Source: Pseudomonadota bacterium (GTDB taxonomy: Bacteria; Pseudomonadota; Alphaproteobacteria; Rhodobacterales; Rhodobacteraceae). Taken from it: a DNA stretch of 50,871 bases. The stretch is from positions 1 through 50,871 of the forward strand of contig JAJZVD010000024.1 in NCBI GenBank assembly GCA_021845805.1. The letters run 5' to 3'. Of the stretch, positions 33,777 to 44,792 are shown one piece after another; within the stretch, counting starts at the first letter, position 1, and each line of letters starts with the position of its first letter. A model generated the notes under the pieces. It saw only the letters and a program-made list of their open reading frames with translations. It was not told the DNA's origin and ran no database searches. The translations under genes and the position numbers were made by a program.

Positions 33777-33832
33777 TGGACCGCGCGCCGCTTCTGGCGC
33801 ACCTCGTCGGCATGGGAACGGAGAAGACCACC

Positions 33833-35218
<1,386 letters not shown>

Positions 35219-35231
35219 GGCGGATGTGGAA

Positions 35232-35255
35232 AGGGCCGCACAAGCGTGCGGCCCT
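35232..35255. terminator. Strong terminator hairpin, better on the minus strand
   Basis: AGGGCCGCAC (35232-35241) and GTGCGGCCCT (35246-35255) form a perfect 10-bp stem with the 4-nt loop AAGC. On the minus strand the stem is followed by TTT, on the plus strand by no T-run. It can end the aspA message but fits best as the intrinsic terminator of a minus-strand transcript starting near 35410. Confidence 0.7.
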
Positions 35256-35326
35256 CCGAGTTCCAAGGAGATGGGCCAGTTAGGAGCAAGGCCCAATCAG
35301 CGGGTGTGTCGCCCGTGGGGCTGCCC

Positions 35327-35383
35327 TCAGGCGATGTCCCTCCTGACTGTCCGGACACCTCTCTCCAATATCACTCTCGACAC
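35327..35383 (-). CDS. Possible 18-residue peptide inside the small RNA candidate
   Basis: A GTG at 35383 lies 7 nt after the GGAGG of an ideal ribosome site and opens a frame of 18 codons (VSRVILERGVRTVRRDIA) ending in TGA. The peptide is basic and resembles nothing I recognise. The same ribosome site is predicted to be paired in the RNA fold, so translation may be conditional or absent. A longer frame from the GTG at 35358 runs through the terminator and is not credible. Confidence 0.2.
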   Translation of the reverse strand: MSRVILERGVRTVRRDIA

Positions 35384-35452
35384 TGGATCACCTCCTTTCG
35401 CTGGGTTGGCCTAGGGGTAGCCTGCCACAGATTTTGTGTTTGTCAAAAAGTT

Positions 35453-36076
35453 TTACGCTAGCTTTGCGATCATGCGCAAAACAACGGCGCGGTAGGGGAT
35501 CAGTGATACCAAAGCCAGCGTCATCTTCACCGACCAGTCTGCCGCGGCCAGGCTGACCCACAGCGGAACCGCCGGGCCGACGCCCAGAAGCGGCTTGACC
35601 GCGTTCGCCCAGGACACGTCGTTCGACGGCTCAAGGAAGGTCAGCGCCGCGGCGAAGGCGATGGAAAAGAAGATCATCGTATCCAGCAGCGAGCCCACGA
35701 GCGAGGCCGCCAGCGGCGCGCGCCACCAGTCCAGCCGACGCAGGCGGTTGAAGACGGTGATGTCCATCAACTGCCCCACAAGGAAGGCCGTGCCGGAGGC
35801 CAGCGCGACGCGGTGGGTCACCAGCGGGCCGAACGCCCCGGTGATCTGGCTGCCGATGAACGAGCAGGCGATCCCCACGACAAAGCCCACCAGCACGACG
35901 CGGCGCGCCAGCCGGGGCCCGTGCAGGCGGTTCATCAGGTCGGTCACCAGGAAGGTGAACGGATAGGTGAAGGCACCCCAGGTCAGCCAGTCGCCCAGAA
36001 GGAACTGCACCAGGATGTTCGAGGCCACGACGATGGTGGCCATGGCAAGAACGCCAGGGATAAATGCGCGGGTCAT
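35453..36076 (-). CDS. yhhQ: Queuosine precursor transporter (YhhQ/DUF165 family)
   Basis: Inner-membrane protein of 207 residues with six or more helices. The family signature is present: ASNILVQFLLGDWLTWGAFTYPFTFLVTDLMNRLHG near the start, then ALASGTAFLVGQLMDITVFNRLR and SLVGSLLDTMIFFSIAFA, matching YhhQ, which imports preQ0 or preQ1 for tRNA queuosine synthesis. The ATG at 36076 starts at MTRAFIPGV; the open frame before it is low-complexity and not coding. No queuosine synthesis gene is nearby. I looked for a preQ1 riboswitch in the 90 nt upstream and could not make one out. Confidence 0.85.
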   Translation of the reverse strand: MTRAFIPGVLAMATIVVASNILVQFLLGDWLTWGAFTYPFTFLVTDLMNRLHGPRLARRVVLVGFVVGIACSFIGSQITGAFGPLVTHRVALASGTAFLVGQLMDITVFNRLRRLDWWRAPLAASLVGSLLDTMIFFSIAFAAALTFLEPSNDVSWANAVKPLLGVGPAVPLWVSLAAADWSVKMTLALVSLIPYRAVVLRMIAKLA

Positions 36077-36164
36077 CGGTGTTCCGTTTTGACAAGGTCG
36101 CGGAGACTTGGCCCGCCCCCGTGGCGGACGGCGCGCCATAGCCGTTGCGTCGGCGCCGATCAAG

Positions 36165-37043
36165 TCATTCCGTGATCCGGTATTCGACGATCTGCGTTTT
36201 CTGCAACCGGCTGAAGTTGTCGTCGGACACCAACGTCAGCCGGATCGCCCCCGCGGCGTCGCGCCAGACAGCGATGCCTTCCAGGTTGTCGTGCTGGCCC
36301 CAGCGGGTCTGCACCAGCACCTCGCCCGCATCGGCGCCGCCGGGGCCCAGCGTGAACCGCACCACCCGGCTGCGAAACCCGAACAGCGCGAAATCGCGTT
36401 CCAGCAGGTAAAGCCGCCCGTCGGGGCCGAAATCCGCGCCGGTGGGCAGAAAGCCGTCGGGCGGGCGCGGCAGGGTGGCGGGCTGATCCCAGCGGCCGTC
36501 GCGGAAGCGGTAAAGCGGCAGTGGCCCGCGTGCGGGGATGCCCTCGGGCGTGGTCCAGAGCCAGCCGTGCCGGTCGATCGCCAGCGCCTCGAACGAACGG
36601 TTGGCGGGCAGGCGGCGGACATCGGGGGGCTGCGGCAGCGCCCGGGGGATGCCGCCCGGGCGCGGGTATTCCAGCACGCGATGCACCCGCTCGAAGGCGA
36701 TGAACAGGCGGCCATCGGGCGCCAGCGCCAGCCCCTCGGCATCGGCCTTCACCAGCGGCAACGGCTTGCCATCCTCGGCCCGCAGCCGTTGAACCGGGCC
36801 AAGGCTGACGCCGGTGATGCCACCGGCCGCATCGCGCACCAGGCTGCCCGCGGCGATCTGGCCGCGATCCGACAGCAGCACCATCTGACGCCCGTCGGCG
36901 CCGATCTCGATGCCGGAAAGGCCGCCGAAGGCCGGATCGACCCCGCGCCAGTCATAGCTGCCGACAAGTACGGCGCTGGCCGCCGCCGCAAGGCGGGGCA
37001 GCAGCAGCGCAAGGCTCAGCGCCGCGAAAGCAGGTTTGCGCAT
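36165..37043 (-). CDS. Secreted phytase-like domain protein
   Basis: Protein of 292 residues with a signal peptide (MRKPAFAALSLALLLPRLAAAASA, cut near residue 22). The mature part is a beta-propeller of the 'esterase-like activity of phytase' family: GGLSGIEIGADGRQMVLLSDRG, ADAEGLALAPDGRLFIAFERVHRVLEYP, NRSFEALAIDRHGWLWTTPEG, PTGADFGPDGRLYLLERDF and DNLEGIAVWRDAAGAIRLTLVSDDNFS. Each repeat has the E-A/G-L/I pattern seen in this family. It may hydrolyse phosphate esters in the periplasm, but activity is unproven for most members. The ATG at 37043 is set by the signal peptide. A leftward MFS gene ends 88 nt upstream. Confidence 0.78.
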   Translation of the reverse strand: MRKPAFAALSLALLLPRLAAAASAVLVGSYDWRGVDPAFGGLSGIEIGADGRQMVLLSDRGQIAAGSLVRDAAGGITGVSLGPVQRLRAEDGKPLPLVKADAEGLALAPDGRLFIAFERVHRVLEYPRPGGIPRALPQPPDVRRLPANRSFEALAIDRHGWLWTTPEGIPARGPLPLYRFRDGRWDQPATLPRPPDGFLPTGADFGPDGRLYLLERDFALFGFRSRVVRFTLGPGGADAGEVLVQTRWGQHDNLEGIAVWRDAAGAIRLTLVSDDNFSRLQKTQIVEYRITE

Positions 37044-37131
37044 GGGGCAGACAGTTCCGGATGCAGGCCGCGCCGCGCCCCGCCAGCCCAGGGCTGCGGG
37101 GTCGCGTGCGGGGCGGGGGCGGCGGCGCGGA

Positions 37132-38469
37132 TCACCCGGCCGCCCGGCGGCCGAAGTTCGGCACACCCCGCATCAGCCAGAGCCCCAGCAGGAACAGAAG
37201 GACGATGGGCGAAATGCCGATCTGCTGGCTGCCGCTGATCTCTGTCGCGCGGGCGACAAGGAAGGGGGCGATGAAGGTCGTGGCCTGCCCGGCAAGCTGA
37301 TACAGACCGAAGCTTTCGGTCATCTTATCGGGTTTCGACAGGTGCACCATCAGCGTCCGGCTGGCCGCCTGCACGGTGCCCGCCCCCGCGCCGATCGCCA
37401 CCCCGATCAGGTCGAAGGCGATCCGCGGCGCGCCGGGGCCAAGATCCATCCCCAGAACGGTGGTCTTGGTCACGCTCAACAGCGCGACGCCCGCCAGCGT
37501 CAGCACCACAAGGCAGGCGTTGATGACCGGCTTTGGCCCGAAGGCGCTGTCGGCCTTGCCGCCCAGCCAGGCAAAGATCGCCCCCGACACCGCCGCGATG
37601 ATGCCGAAGATGCCGATATCCACGGTCGTAAGCCCCAGCGCCCCGGTCGCGTAGATGCCGCCAAAGACGAAGGTGCCGTTCAGCGCGTCGCGGTAGAGCA
37701 TCGAGGCGATGAGATAGCGGAACAGATCGGGCTGCCCCGGCAGGCTGCGCAGCGTGGCGCGCAGTTCGGGCCAGGCCAGCCGCAGCGCCTGCCCGATCGA
37801 GGCACGTCCCGGGCGGCGCTGCTCGCGCGACCACAGGAAGAACGGCGCGATGAAGACGACGAACCAGATGGCGGTGAACGGGCCCACGAACCGCGTGCCC
37901 TCGCGCGTGGCGGCATCCAGCCCCAGCGCCGGCGGGTTGCCCAGAAGGGTCAGGCCGTTCGACTGTTCGACGAACAGCGTCAGCATCAGGACCAGCGCGA
38001 TCACCCCGCCGACATAGCCAAAGCCCCAGGCCGAGCCCGAGATGCGGCCAAGTTCGTCGCGGCGGCCAAGTTCGGGCAGCATCGCATTGGCGAACATCGC
38101 CGACAGTTCGGTGGCGACAAGGCCCAGCGAGAAGAAGAGCGCGATGAACCAGATGTTGAAATCGCCCGGCGCCGAAAACCAGAGCGCGCCCGCCCCCACA
38201 ACGTAGCACAGGCTGAAGACGGCGATGAAGCGCAGCTTGCCCCCCGCCTTGTCGGCCACCGCGCCCAGAAAGGGCGAGCCCAGCGCCACCAGAAGCCCGG
38301 CCACGGTGTTGACGTTGCCCCAGATCGATTGCGCCGTGGTGCCCTGCGGATAGAGCGAGGCGATGTAGGGGCCGAAGATGAAGGTCAGCAGCAGGGTGAA
38401 ATAGGGCTGCCCCGCCCAGAAATAGAAGAACCAGCCCCAGATGCGGCGCCGTTGCGACGGTTCGGCCAT
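37132..38469 (-). CDS. MFS transporter, Atg22/UMF1-like
   Basis: Membrane transporter of 445 residues with about twelve helices in the major facilitator superfamily. The N-terminus (WGWFFYFWAGQPYFTLLLTFIFGPYIASLY) and the first cytoplasmic loop region (GSPFLGAVADKAGGKLRFI) match the UMF1/Atg22-like group, whose eukaryotic members export amino acids from the vacuole. LPELGRRDELGRISGSAWGFGYVGG is another group hallmark. The bacterial substrate is unknown; amino-acid or peptide efflux is a guess. The phytase-like gene lies downstream on the same strand, 88 nt away. Confidence 0.83.
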   Translation of the reverse strand: MAEPSQRRRIWGWFFYFWAGQPYFTLLLTFIFGPYIASLYPQGTTAQSIWGNVNTVAGLLVALGSPFLGAVADKAGGKLRFIAVFSLCYVVGAGALWFSAPGDFNIWFIALFFSLGLVATELSAMFANAMLPELGRRDELGRISGSAWGFGYVGGVIALVLMLTLFVEQSNGLTLLGNPPALGLDAATREGTRFVGPFTAIWFVVFIAPFFLWSREQRRPGRASIGQALRLAWPELRATLRSLPGQPDLFRYLIASMLYRDALNGTFVFGGIYATGALGLTTVDIGIFGIIAAVSGAIFAWLGGKADSAFGPKPVINACLVVLTLAGVALLSVTKTTVLGMDLGPGAPRIAFDLIGVAIGAGAGTVQAASRTLMVHLSKPDKMTESFGLYQLAGQATTFIAPFLVARATEISGSQQIGISPIVLLFLLGLWLMRGVPNFGRRAAG

Positions 38470-38529
38470 GGTTCCCCCTCAGGCTGCGGTGGGGCGATGA
38501 AACAGGGAATGCCCGGGCCGCGCAAGCCG

Positions 38530-39066
38530 TCACATGGTGCGGGCGGGAGGCCAGGGGCGGGCGGCGTCGGCCTCGACCCAGGCGGCGGCCCAGGGCGGCA
38601 GGGCGGGGCTTTCGGCGGCATGGCCCAGCGCGCCGATCAGGTCGGCCGGGGGCACGATGCCCCGCGAACCGGTCACCGCCGAGCGGATCAGGATGTGGCT
38701 GGTGCAGTCGCCGTGGCGCCACAGGCTCTGCTCGATGTAGATGAACCGCGCATCCCAGCCGATCAGCCGCGTCTGCATCTCCAGCCGGTGAAAGGCGCGC
38801 ACGCGGCGCCGATATCGCACCGAACTGCCCGCCACCGCCATCCCCCAGCCCTTCGCGCGCAAGACGCCATCCAGCCCCAGCCGCCGCGCGAAGGGCACGC
38901 GGCCCAGGTCGAACAGCGTCAGCGTGCGGCCGTTGTTCAGCTCCATCCAGGGGTCGATGTCCCACGGCAGGCAGGTGTGGCGCGACACATGGGTGCCAAA
39001 CAGGTCCAGCGGCGGCAGGCGGCGGGCCCGCCGGTATTCGAGCCCGAGGCGAAGGAACGGATACAT
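38530..39066 (-). CDS. Acyl-CoA thioesterase-like protein (hot-dog fold)
   Basis: Protein of 178 residues related to 4HBT-type thioesterases. DIDPWMELNNGRTLTLFDLGRVPFARRLGL is the active-site segment; the usual Asp/Asn/His positions are represented by ELNNGRTL. It is followed by RYRRRVRAFHRLEMQTRLIGWDARFIYIEQSLWRHGD. The proline-rich C-terminus (LPPWAAAWVEADAARPWPP) is typical of alphaproteobacterial members annotated as thioesterase family. The ATG at 39066 was chosen because conserved sequence begins there. It lies upstream of the MFS gene on the same strand (60-nt gap) and diverges from yggT. Confidence 0.75.
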   Translation of the reverse strand: MYPFLRLGLEYRRARRLPPLDLFGTHVSRHTCLPWDIDPWMELNNGRTLTLFDLGRVPFARRLGLDGVLRAKGWGMAVAGSSVRYRRRVRAFHRLEMQTRLIGWDARFIYIEQSLWRHGDCTSHILIRSAVTGSRGIVPPADLIGALGHAAESPALPPWAAAWVEADAARPWPPARTM

Positions 39067-39229
39067 CGGCGGCTCCTGCGGAAGACGGCCTGCCGTGCCG
39101 CGCCGCCGCCGAAAGGTCAAGCCGCGACCTTGCGGCATCCCCCATCGCCCCCAGATGACATGCGAAGCGGTTGCCCTTTGCCGGGGCGGCCTGTAGCACG
39201 TTGCCACCCGCGCAAGGAGTTCGCGCCCG

Positions 39230-39517
39230 ATGTATTCGCTGATGCAAATCCTGCTGACGATCCTGAACCTCGTCTACTTCGTCGTCATCGCCCATGTCAT
39301 CATGAGCTGGCTGATCAACTTCCAGGTCCTGAACCTGCGCCAGCCGCTGGTCTACCAGATCTGGGACGGGCTGAACCGGCTGCTGAACCCGATCTACAGC
39401 CGGGTCCGCAGCGTCCTGCCCAGCACCGGCTCGCTGGATCTGGCGCCGCTGGTCGTGCTGCTGGCGATCTATGCGCTGCGCGTGGTGATCATGAACAACG
39501 CCATGATGCTCTACTGA
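39230..39517 (+). CDS. YggT-family membrane protein
   Basis: Small inner-membrane protein of 95 residues with two hydrophobic helices: IVYFVVIAHVIMSWLINF-like (residues about 10-30) and LAPLVVLLAIYALRVVI (about 70-87). The connecting loop has the family's LLNPIYSRVRSVLPSTGSLDLAPLV, corresponding to the P-R-x-x-P-x-x-G-x-x-D pattern. AAGGAG stands 12 nt before the ATG. YggT proteins are linked with osmotic tolerance and, in some bacteria, with division or envelope proteins, but the mechanism is unknown. recQ starts 7 nt after its stop, suggesting co-transcription. Confidence 0.88.
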   Translation: MYSLMQILLTILNLVYFVVIAHVIMSWLINFQVLNLRQPLVYQIWDGLNRLLNPIYSRVRSVLPSTGSLDLAPLVVLLAIYALRVVIMNNAMMLY

Positions 39518-39524
39518 CGCCCGG

Positions 39525-41561
<2,037 letters not shown>

Positions 41562-41617
41562 GGGCTGGACAGCGCGCCCCGCCGCGCCACATCCGACGCA
41601 GATGAAGGAGGGACCCC

Positions 41618-42382
41618 GTGCTTGTGGTGATTTCGCCCGCCAAGCGGCTTGACTGGGCCGAGGTGCCCGTTGCGACAACGACGCCGGTCTTTGCCGATCA
41701 GGCGGTCGAACTGGCCGCGGTGGCGCGCGGGCTGGGGGTGGCCGAACTGCGCCGCCTGATGGGGATCAGCGAGGATCTGGCGCGGCTTAACCGCGACCGT
41801 TTCGCCGCCTTTGCCGCCGACCCCGCGCCCGAGGCACTGCGCCCCGCGGCCTTCGGCTTTGCGGGCGACACCTATGCCGGGCTCGAGACACGCACGCTCG
41901 ATCCCGACGCGCTGCGCTGGGGGCAGGACCGGCTGCGCATCCTGTCCGGGCTTTACGGGCTTCTGCGGCCGCTCGACGCGATCCAGCCCTACCGGCTGGA
42001 GATGGGCAGCCGCCTGGCCACGCCGCGGGGGGCGAGCCTTTACGACTGGTGGGGCGACCGGATCGCCGCGCGGCTGACGGCCGAGGCCGAGGCGCTGGGA
42101 ACCGATACGCTCGTCAACTGCGCCTCGGTCGAATATTTCAGCGCGGCCGACCGCCCCGCGCTGCGGCTGAAGGTGGTGACGCCGGTGTTCCTCGAGGCGC
42201 GTGGCGGCACCCAGGCGGTGGTCAGCTTCTGGGCCAAGAAGGCGCGCGGGGCGATGGCGCGGTTCATCCTGGAACACCGCCTGACCGACCCGCGCGACAT
42301 CGACGGCTTCACCGCGGGCGGCTACCGGATCGACCCGGCGCAGTCCGACGCGACGCGGCGGGTCTTCGTGCGGCAGGCCTGA
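41618..42382 (+). CDS. yaaA: Peroxide stress protein YaaA (DUF328)
   Basis: Protein of 254 residues in the YaaA/UPF0246 family, which in E. coli lowers free intracellular iron and protects DNA from hydrogen peroxide. The signature sequence is clear: MLVVISPAKRLDW at the start, ALRPAAFGFAGDTYAGLETRTL, ILSGLYGLLRPLDAIQPYRLEMGSRLATPRG, LVNCASVEYFSA, FWAKKARGAMARFI and a C-terminal DIDGFTAGGYRIDPAQSD. The start codon is GTG at 41618, with AAGGAGG 8 nt upstream. It lies 56 nt after recQ on the same strand and converges with the histidine kinase gene. Confidence 0.92.
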   Translation: MLVVISPAKRLDWAEVPVATTTPVFADQAVELAAVARGLGVAELRRLMGISEDLARLNRDRFAAFAADPAPEALRPAAFGFAGDTYAGLETRTLDPDALRWGQDRLRILSGLYGLLRPLDAIQPYRLEMGSRLATPRGASLYDWWGDRIAARLTAEAEALGTDTLVNCASVEYFSAADRPALRLKVVTPVFLEARGGTQAVVSFWAKKARGAMARFILEHRLTDPRDIDGFTAGGYRIDPAQSDATRRVFVRQA

Positions 42383-42437
42383 GCGGCGGATCGGCAACAG
42401 CGGTCTGCGACCACGGCCGGACAGGGCCGCATCGCCC

Positions 42438-42456
42438 GCCCCGGAGCACCCGGGGC
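42438..42456. terminator. GC hairpin between convergent yaaA and kinase genes
   Basis: GCCCCGG (42438-42444) pairs with CCGGGGC (42450-42456) around the loop AGCAC, 11 nt from the end of the minus-strand kinase gene. There is no T-run on either strand, so it may only stabilise 3' ends or act with Rho. Confidence 0.35.
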
Positions 42457-42466
42457 ACCGCTGCGC

Positions 42467-44656
42467 TCAGGCCGCCTCGATGTCGGCGCCCGCCTGCACC
42501 GGACGGGCGCCGGGCGGGCAATGGGCGGCGATTTCCCCGATGATGGCGGCGCGGCGCAAGGGCTTCGTCATGTAGCGGTCGATCCCCGCGGCCAGGATGC
42601 TTTCGGCGTCGCCCTCCATCGCATGGGCGGTCAGGGCGACGATGGGCACATGGCCACCCCTGGCCGCCTCTTGCGCGCGGATGTTGCGGGCGGCGTCGCG
42701 GCCATCCATGCCGGGCATCGAGATGTCCATGAAGATCAGGTCGGGGCGGAAGCTTTCGAACAGATCCACCGCCTCGCGCCCGTCGGCGGCGAAGGCCAGC
42801 TCGATGTCCAGATCGCGGGTCATCTTGCGGAACACAAGCTGGTTGGTGCGGTTGTCCTCGGCCGTCAGGACGCGCATCGCGCGGCTGGCCTGCGGGGCGG
42901 CGGGCGGGGCGCGTGTCAGCGATTGCAGTTGCACGAACAGGTCGCGCCGCAGCACCGGCTTCTGCAGGATCGCGGTCAGGTCGGCGCGGGCGGCGGGATC
43001 GTCGCGCACCGGGCCGGGGTGCGAGCTGAGCAGCAGGATCGGCACCGTCTGCCCCTGCGCGCGCAGCACACGGGCCAGCGCCGGGCCATCCATGTCGGGC
43101 ATGTTGTGATCGGTCAGCACCACGTCGAAGGCGGGGCCCTGCGCCACGGCCTCCAGCGCCTCGGCGCCAGAGCGGCAGAGCGTCACCTCAAGCCCGTAGG
43201 TTTCCAGCTGGCGCTCCAGGATGCGGCGGTTGGTCAGCTGGTCGTCCACCACCAGCGCGTGGCGCAGAGCGATGGGGGCCGCGGCGGGGGCGCCGGGCTC
43301 CTCGGCCACCGGCAGGACGATCTCGAACCCGAAGCACGACCCCTGCCCCAGATCCGATTCCACCCAGATGGTGCCCCCCATCCGCTCGACCAGCCGCCGC
43401 GAGATCGCAAGGCCAAGCCCCGTGCCCTCGAAGCGGCGGTTCGACTGGTCCTCGACCTGGTTGAACTCGCCGAAGATGTGGCTCAGGTTCTCGGGCGCGA
43501 TGCCGACCCCGGTATCTTCCACCGTCACATGCAGCTCATGCCGGCCCGGCCCGGCCTCGAAGCCGACCACGCGGATCAGCACCTGGCCACGGTCGGTGAA
43601 CTTCACCGCATTGCCGATCAGGTTGGTCAGCACCTGGCGGATGCGGCCGGGGTCGCCCAGGAACCGGGTGGGCAGGAACAGGTCGAAATCGATCAGCAGG
43701 TCGATGCCCTTTTCCTGCACCACGGGCTGCATCAGCATCGCGATCTCGTGGATGCAGCGTTCCAGATCGAAGGGTTCGGGATGCAGCAACAGCTTGCCCG
43801 CCTCGATCTTGGAATAGTCCAGCACGTCATTGATGATAACCAGCAACGCCTCGCCCGACGACTTGATCGTTTCGGCGTAAAGCCGCTGTTCTTCCGACAG
43901 CGCGGTGTCGCAAAGCAGTTCGGCCATCCCCACCACCCCGTTCATCGGGGTGCGGATCTCGTGGCTCATGTTGGCAAGGAAGGCCGACTTGGCGCGGTTG
44001 GCGGCCTCGGCCCGTTCCTGCGCCTCGCGCAGCGCGGCCTCGCGCGTCATCGTCTCGGTGATGTTCAGCGCCAGCGAGACCATGTCGCCGTCACGGGCGC
44101 GGCGGTCGATCAGCTTGACATAGGTGCCGCTGGCAAACCGGATCACCATCGGTTCCACCGGATGCTGATCCCAGCGCGCCAGCATGGTGGCCACCCAGTC
44201 GTCCTCCGGGCGCCCGCCAGTGTCCACCAGCCCGGCCGCATGGCTCAGCCGCAGGATCTCTTCGTAGCCGATGCCGGGTTTCACCTGCGGAAAGTCCGCA
44301 AAGACCAGCAGATAGGCCCGGTTGGCGGCCACAAGGCGCCCCTGCGCGTCGAACACCGCAAACCCGTCGCGGATCGTCTCGATCGAATCCCACAGCCGGC
44401 GTTCGGCCATCACCGCCGCGGTGTGGGCGCGGTCCAGATCCGACAGATAACGGCTGTTCTGGCCCTTCAGCGTCTCGGCTTCCGACAGCGCGCTGCGCAC
44501 GGCCAGGCGCTGTTCGACGATCTGGTTGGACAGCGCGCGGGCATGCAGCGCCAGCTTTTCGTTGGCCGCGAACAGTTCGCGCTGCTTGTGTTCCAGCATC
44601 CGCTCGGCCGCCAGCCGGGCGCGGCGTTCCTGGGCGAGTTTCTCTGCCAGCGTCAT
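42467..44656 (-). CDS. Hybrid sensor histidine kinase with two receiver domains
   Basis: Cytoplasmic signalling protein of 729 residues with no membrane segment. An N-terminal coiled coil (about 1-90, [24 protein letters not shown]) leads to a PAS-type sensor (about 90-200, [23 protein letters not shown]). HisKA follows with phospho-acceptor His232 in [21 protein letters not shown], then HATPase ([42 protein letters not shown]). REC1 (about 485-600) has VVDDQLTNR and the acceptor Asp in [17 protein letters not shown]2 (about 610-720) has AEDNRTNQ and [16 protein letters not shown]. The ATG at 44656 starts at [12 protein letters not shown]. No partner regulator is nearby and the signal is unknown. 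It resembles orphan hybrid kinases of Rhodobacterales. Confidence 0.87.
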   Translation of the reverse strand: MTLAEKLAQERRARLAAERMLEHKQRELFAANEKLALHARALSNQIVEQRLAVRSALSEAETLKGQNSRYLSDLDRAHTAAVMAERRLWDSIETIRDGFAVFDAQGRLVAANRAYLLVFADFPQVKPGIGYEEILRLSHAAGLVDTGGRPEDDWVATMLARWDQHPVEPMVIRFASGTYVKLIDRRARDGDMVSLALNITETMTREAALREAQERAEAANRAKSAFLANMSHEIRTPMNGVVGMAELLCDTALSEEQRLYAETIKSSGEALLVIINDVLDYSKIEAGKLLLHPEPFDLERCIHEIAMLMQPVVQEKGIDLLIDFDLFLPTRFLGDPGRIRQVLTNLIGNAVKFTDRGQVLIRVVGFEAGPGRHELHVTVEDTGVGIAPENLSHIFGEFNQVEDQSNRRFEGTGLGLAISRRLVERMGGTIWVESDLGQGSCFGFEIVLPVAEEPGAPAAAPIALRHALVVDDQLTNRRILERQLETYGLEVTLCRSGAEALEAVAQGPAFDVVLTDHNMPDMDGPALARVLRAQGQTVPILLLSSHPGPVRDDPAARADLTAILQKPVLRRDLFVQLQSLTRAPPAAPQASRAMRVLTAEDNRTNQLVFRKMTRDLDIELAFAADGREAVDLFESFRPDLIFMDISMPGMDGRDAARNIRAQEAARGGHVPIVALTAHAMEGDAESILAAGIDRYMTKPLRRAAIIGEIAAHCPPGARPVQAGADIEAA

Positions 44657-44792
44657 CGCGATTCTCCGCCGTTTCCCGCGGACCTTCGCCCAGCGAAGTG
44701 AACGGCCCCTTAACGGGCGGCAGATGCGGCAGATGTTGCCAAGCCCGCGGGCCGCGTGCGACCATCCGCCCGTCTGTCGTGGGAGGTGTGCG

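Larger units (their letters stand above)
35232..35420 (-). ncRNA. Candidate structured small RNA carrying a full anti-16S tail
   Basis: A minus-strand transcription unit is suggested by a -35 TTGACA (35446-35441), a poor -10 region about 17 bp on, and an intrinsic terminator at 35232-35255; the 5' end near 35410-35420 is a guess. The predicted RNA of about 180 nt contains AAAGGAGGTGATCC inside a 16-nt match (35384-35399) to the complement of the expected 16S rRNA 3' end. Its ends pair: 35397-35389 with 35273-35265 (9 bp, one G-U) and 35386-35382 with 35280-35276 (5 bp) across a 2x2 internal loop. Inner helices 35359-35355/35307-35303 and 35346-35342/35331-35327 are possible. The result is a rod-like fold that hides the Shine-Dalgarno segment. 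A 6S-like RNA, a leader with a small ORF, or a ribosome-binding RNA are alternatives. Confidence 0.45.

Noticed and set aside
35384-35399. Plus-strand TGGATCACCTCCTTTC as the end of a 16S rRNA gene
   Set aside because: Only 16 nt match; nothing upstream resembles 16S rRNA and no spacer or 23S follows. It makes better sense as the complement of a ribosome-binding segment on the minus strand.
36077-36164. preQ1 riboswitch before yhhQ
   Set aside because: A queuosine-precursor transporter invites it, but I found neither the short H-type pseudoknot with its A-rich tail nor a clear anti-SD switch in these 88 nt. A covariance-model search would settle it.
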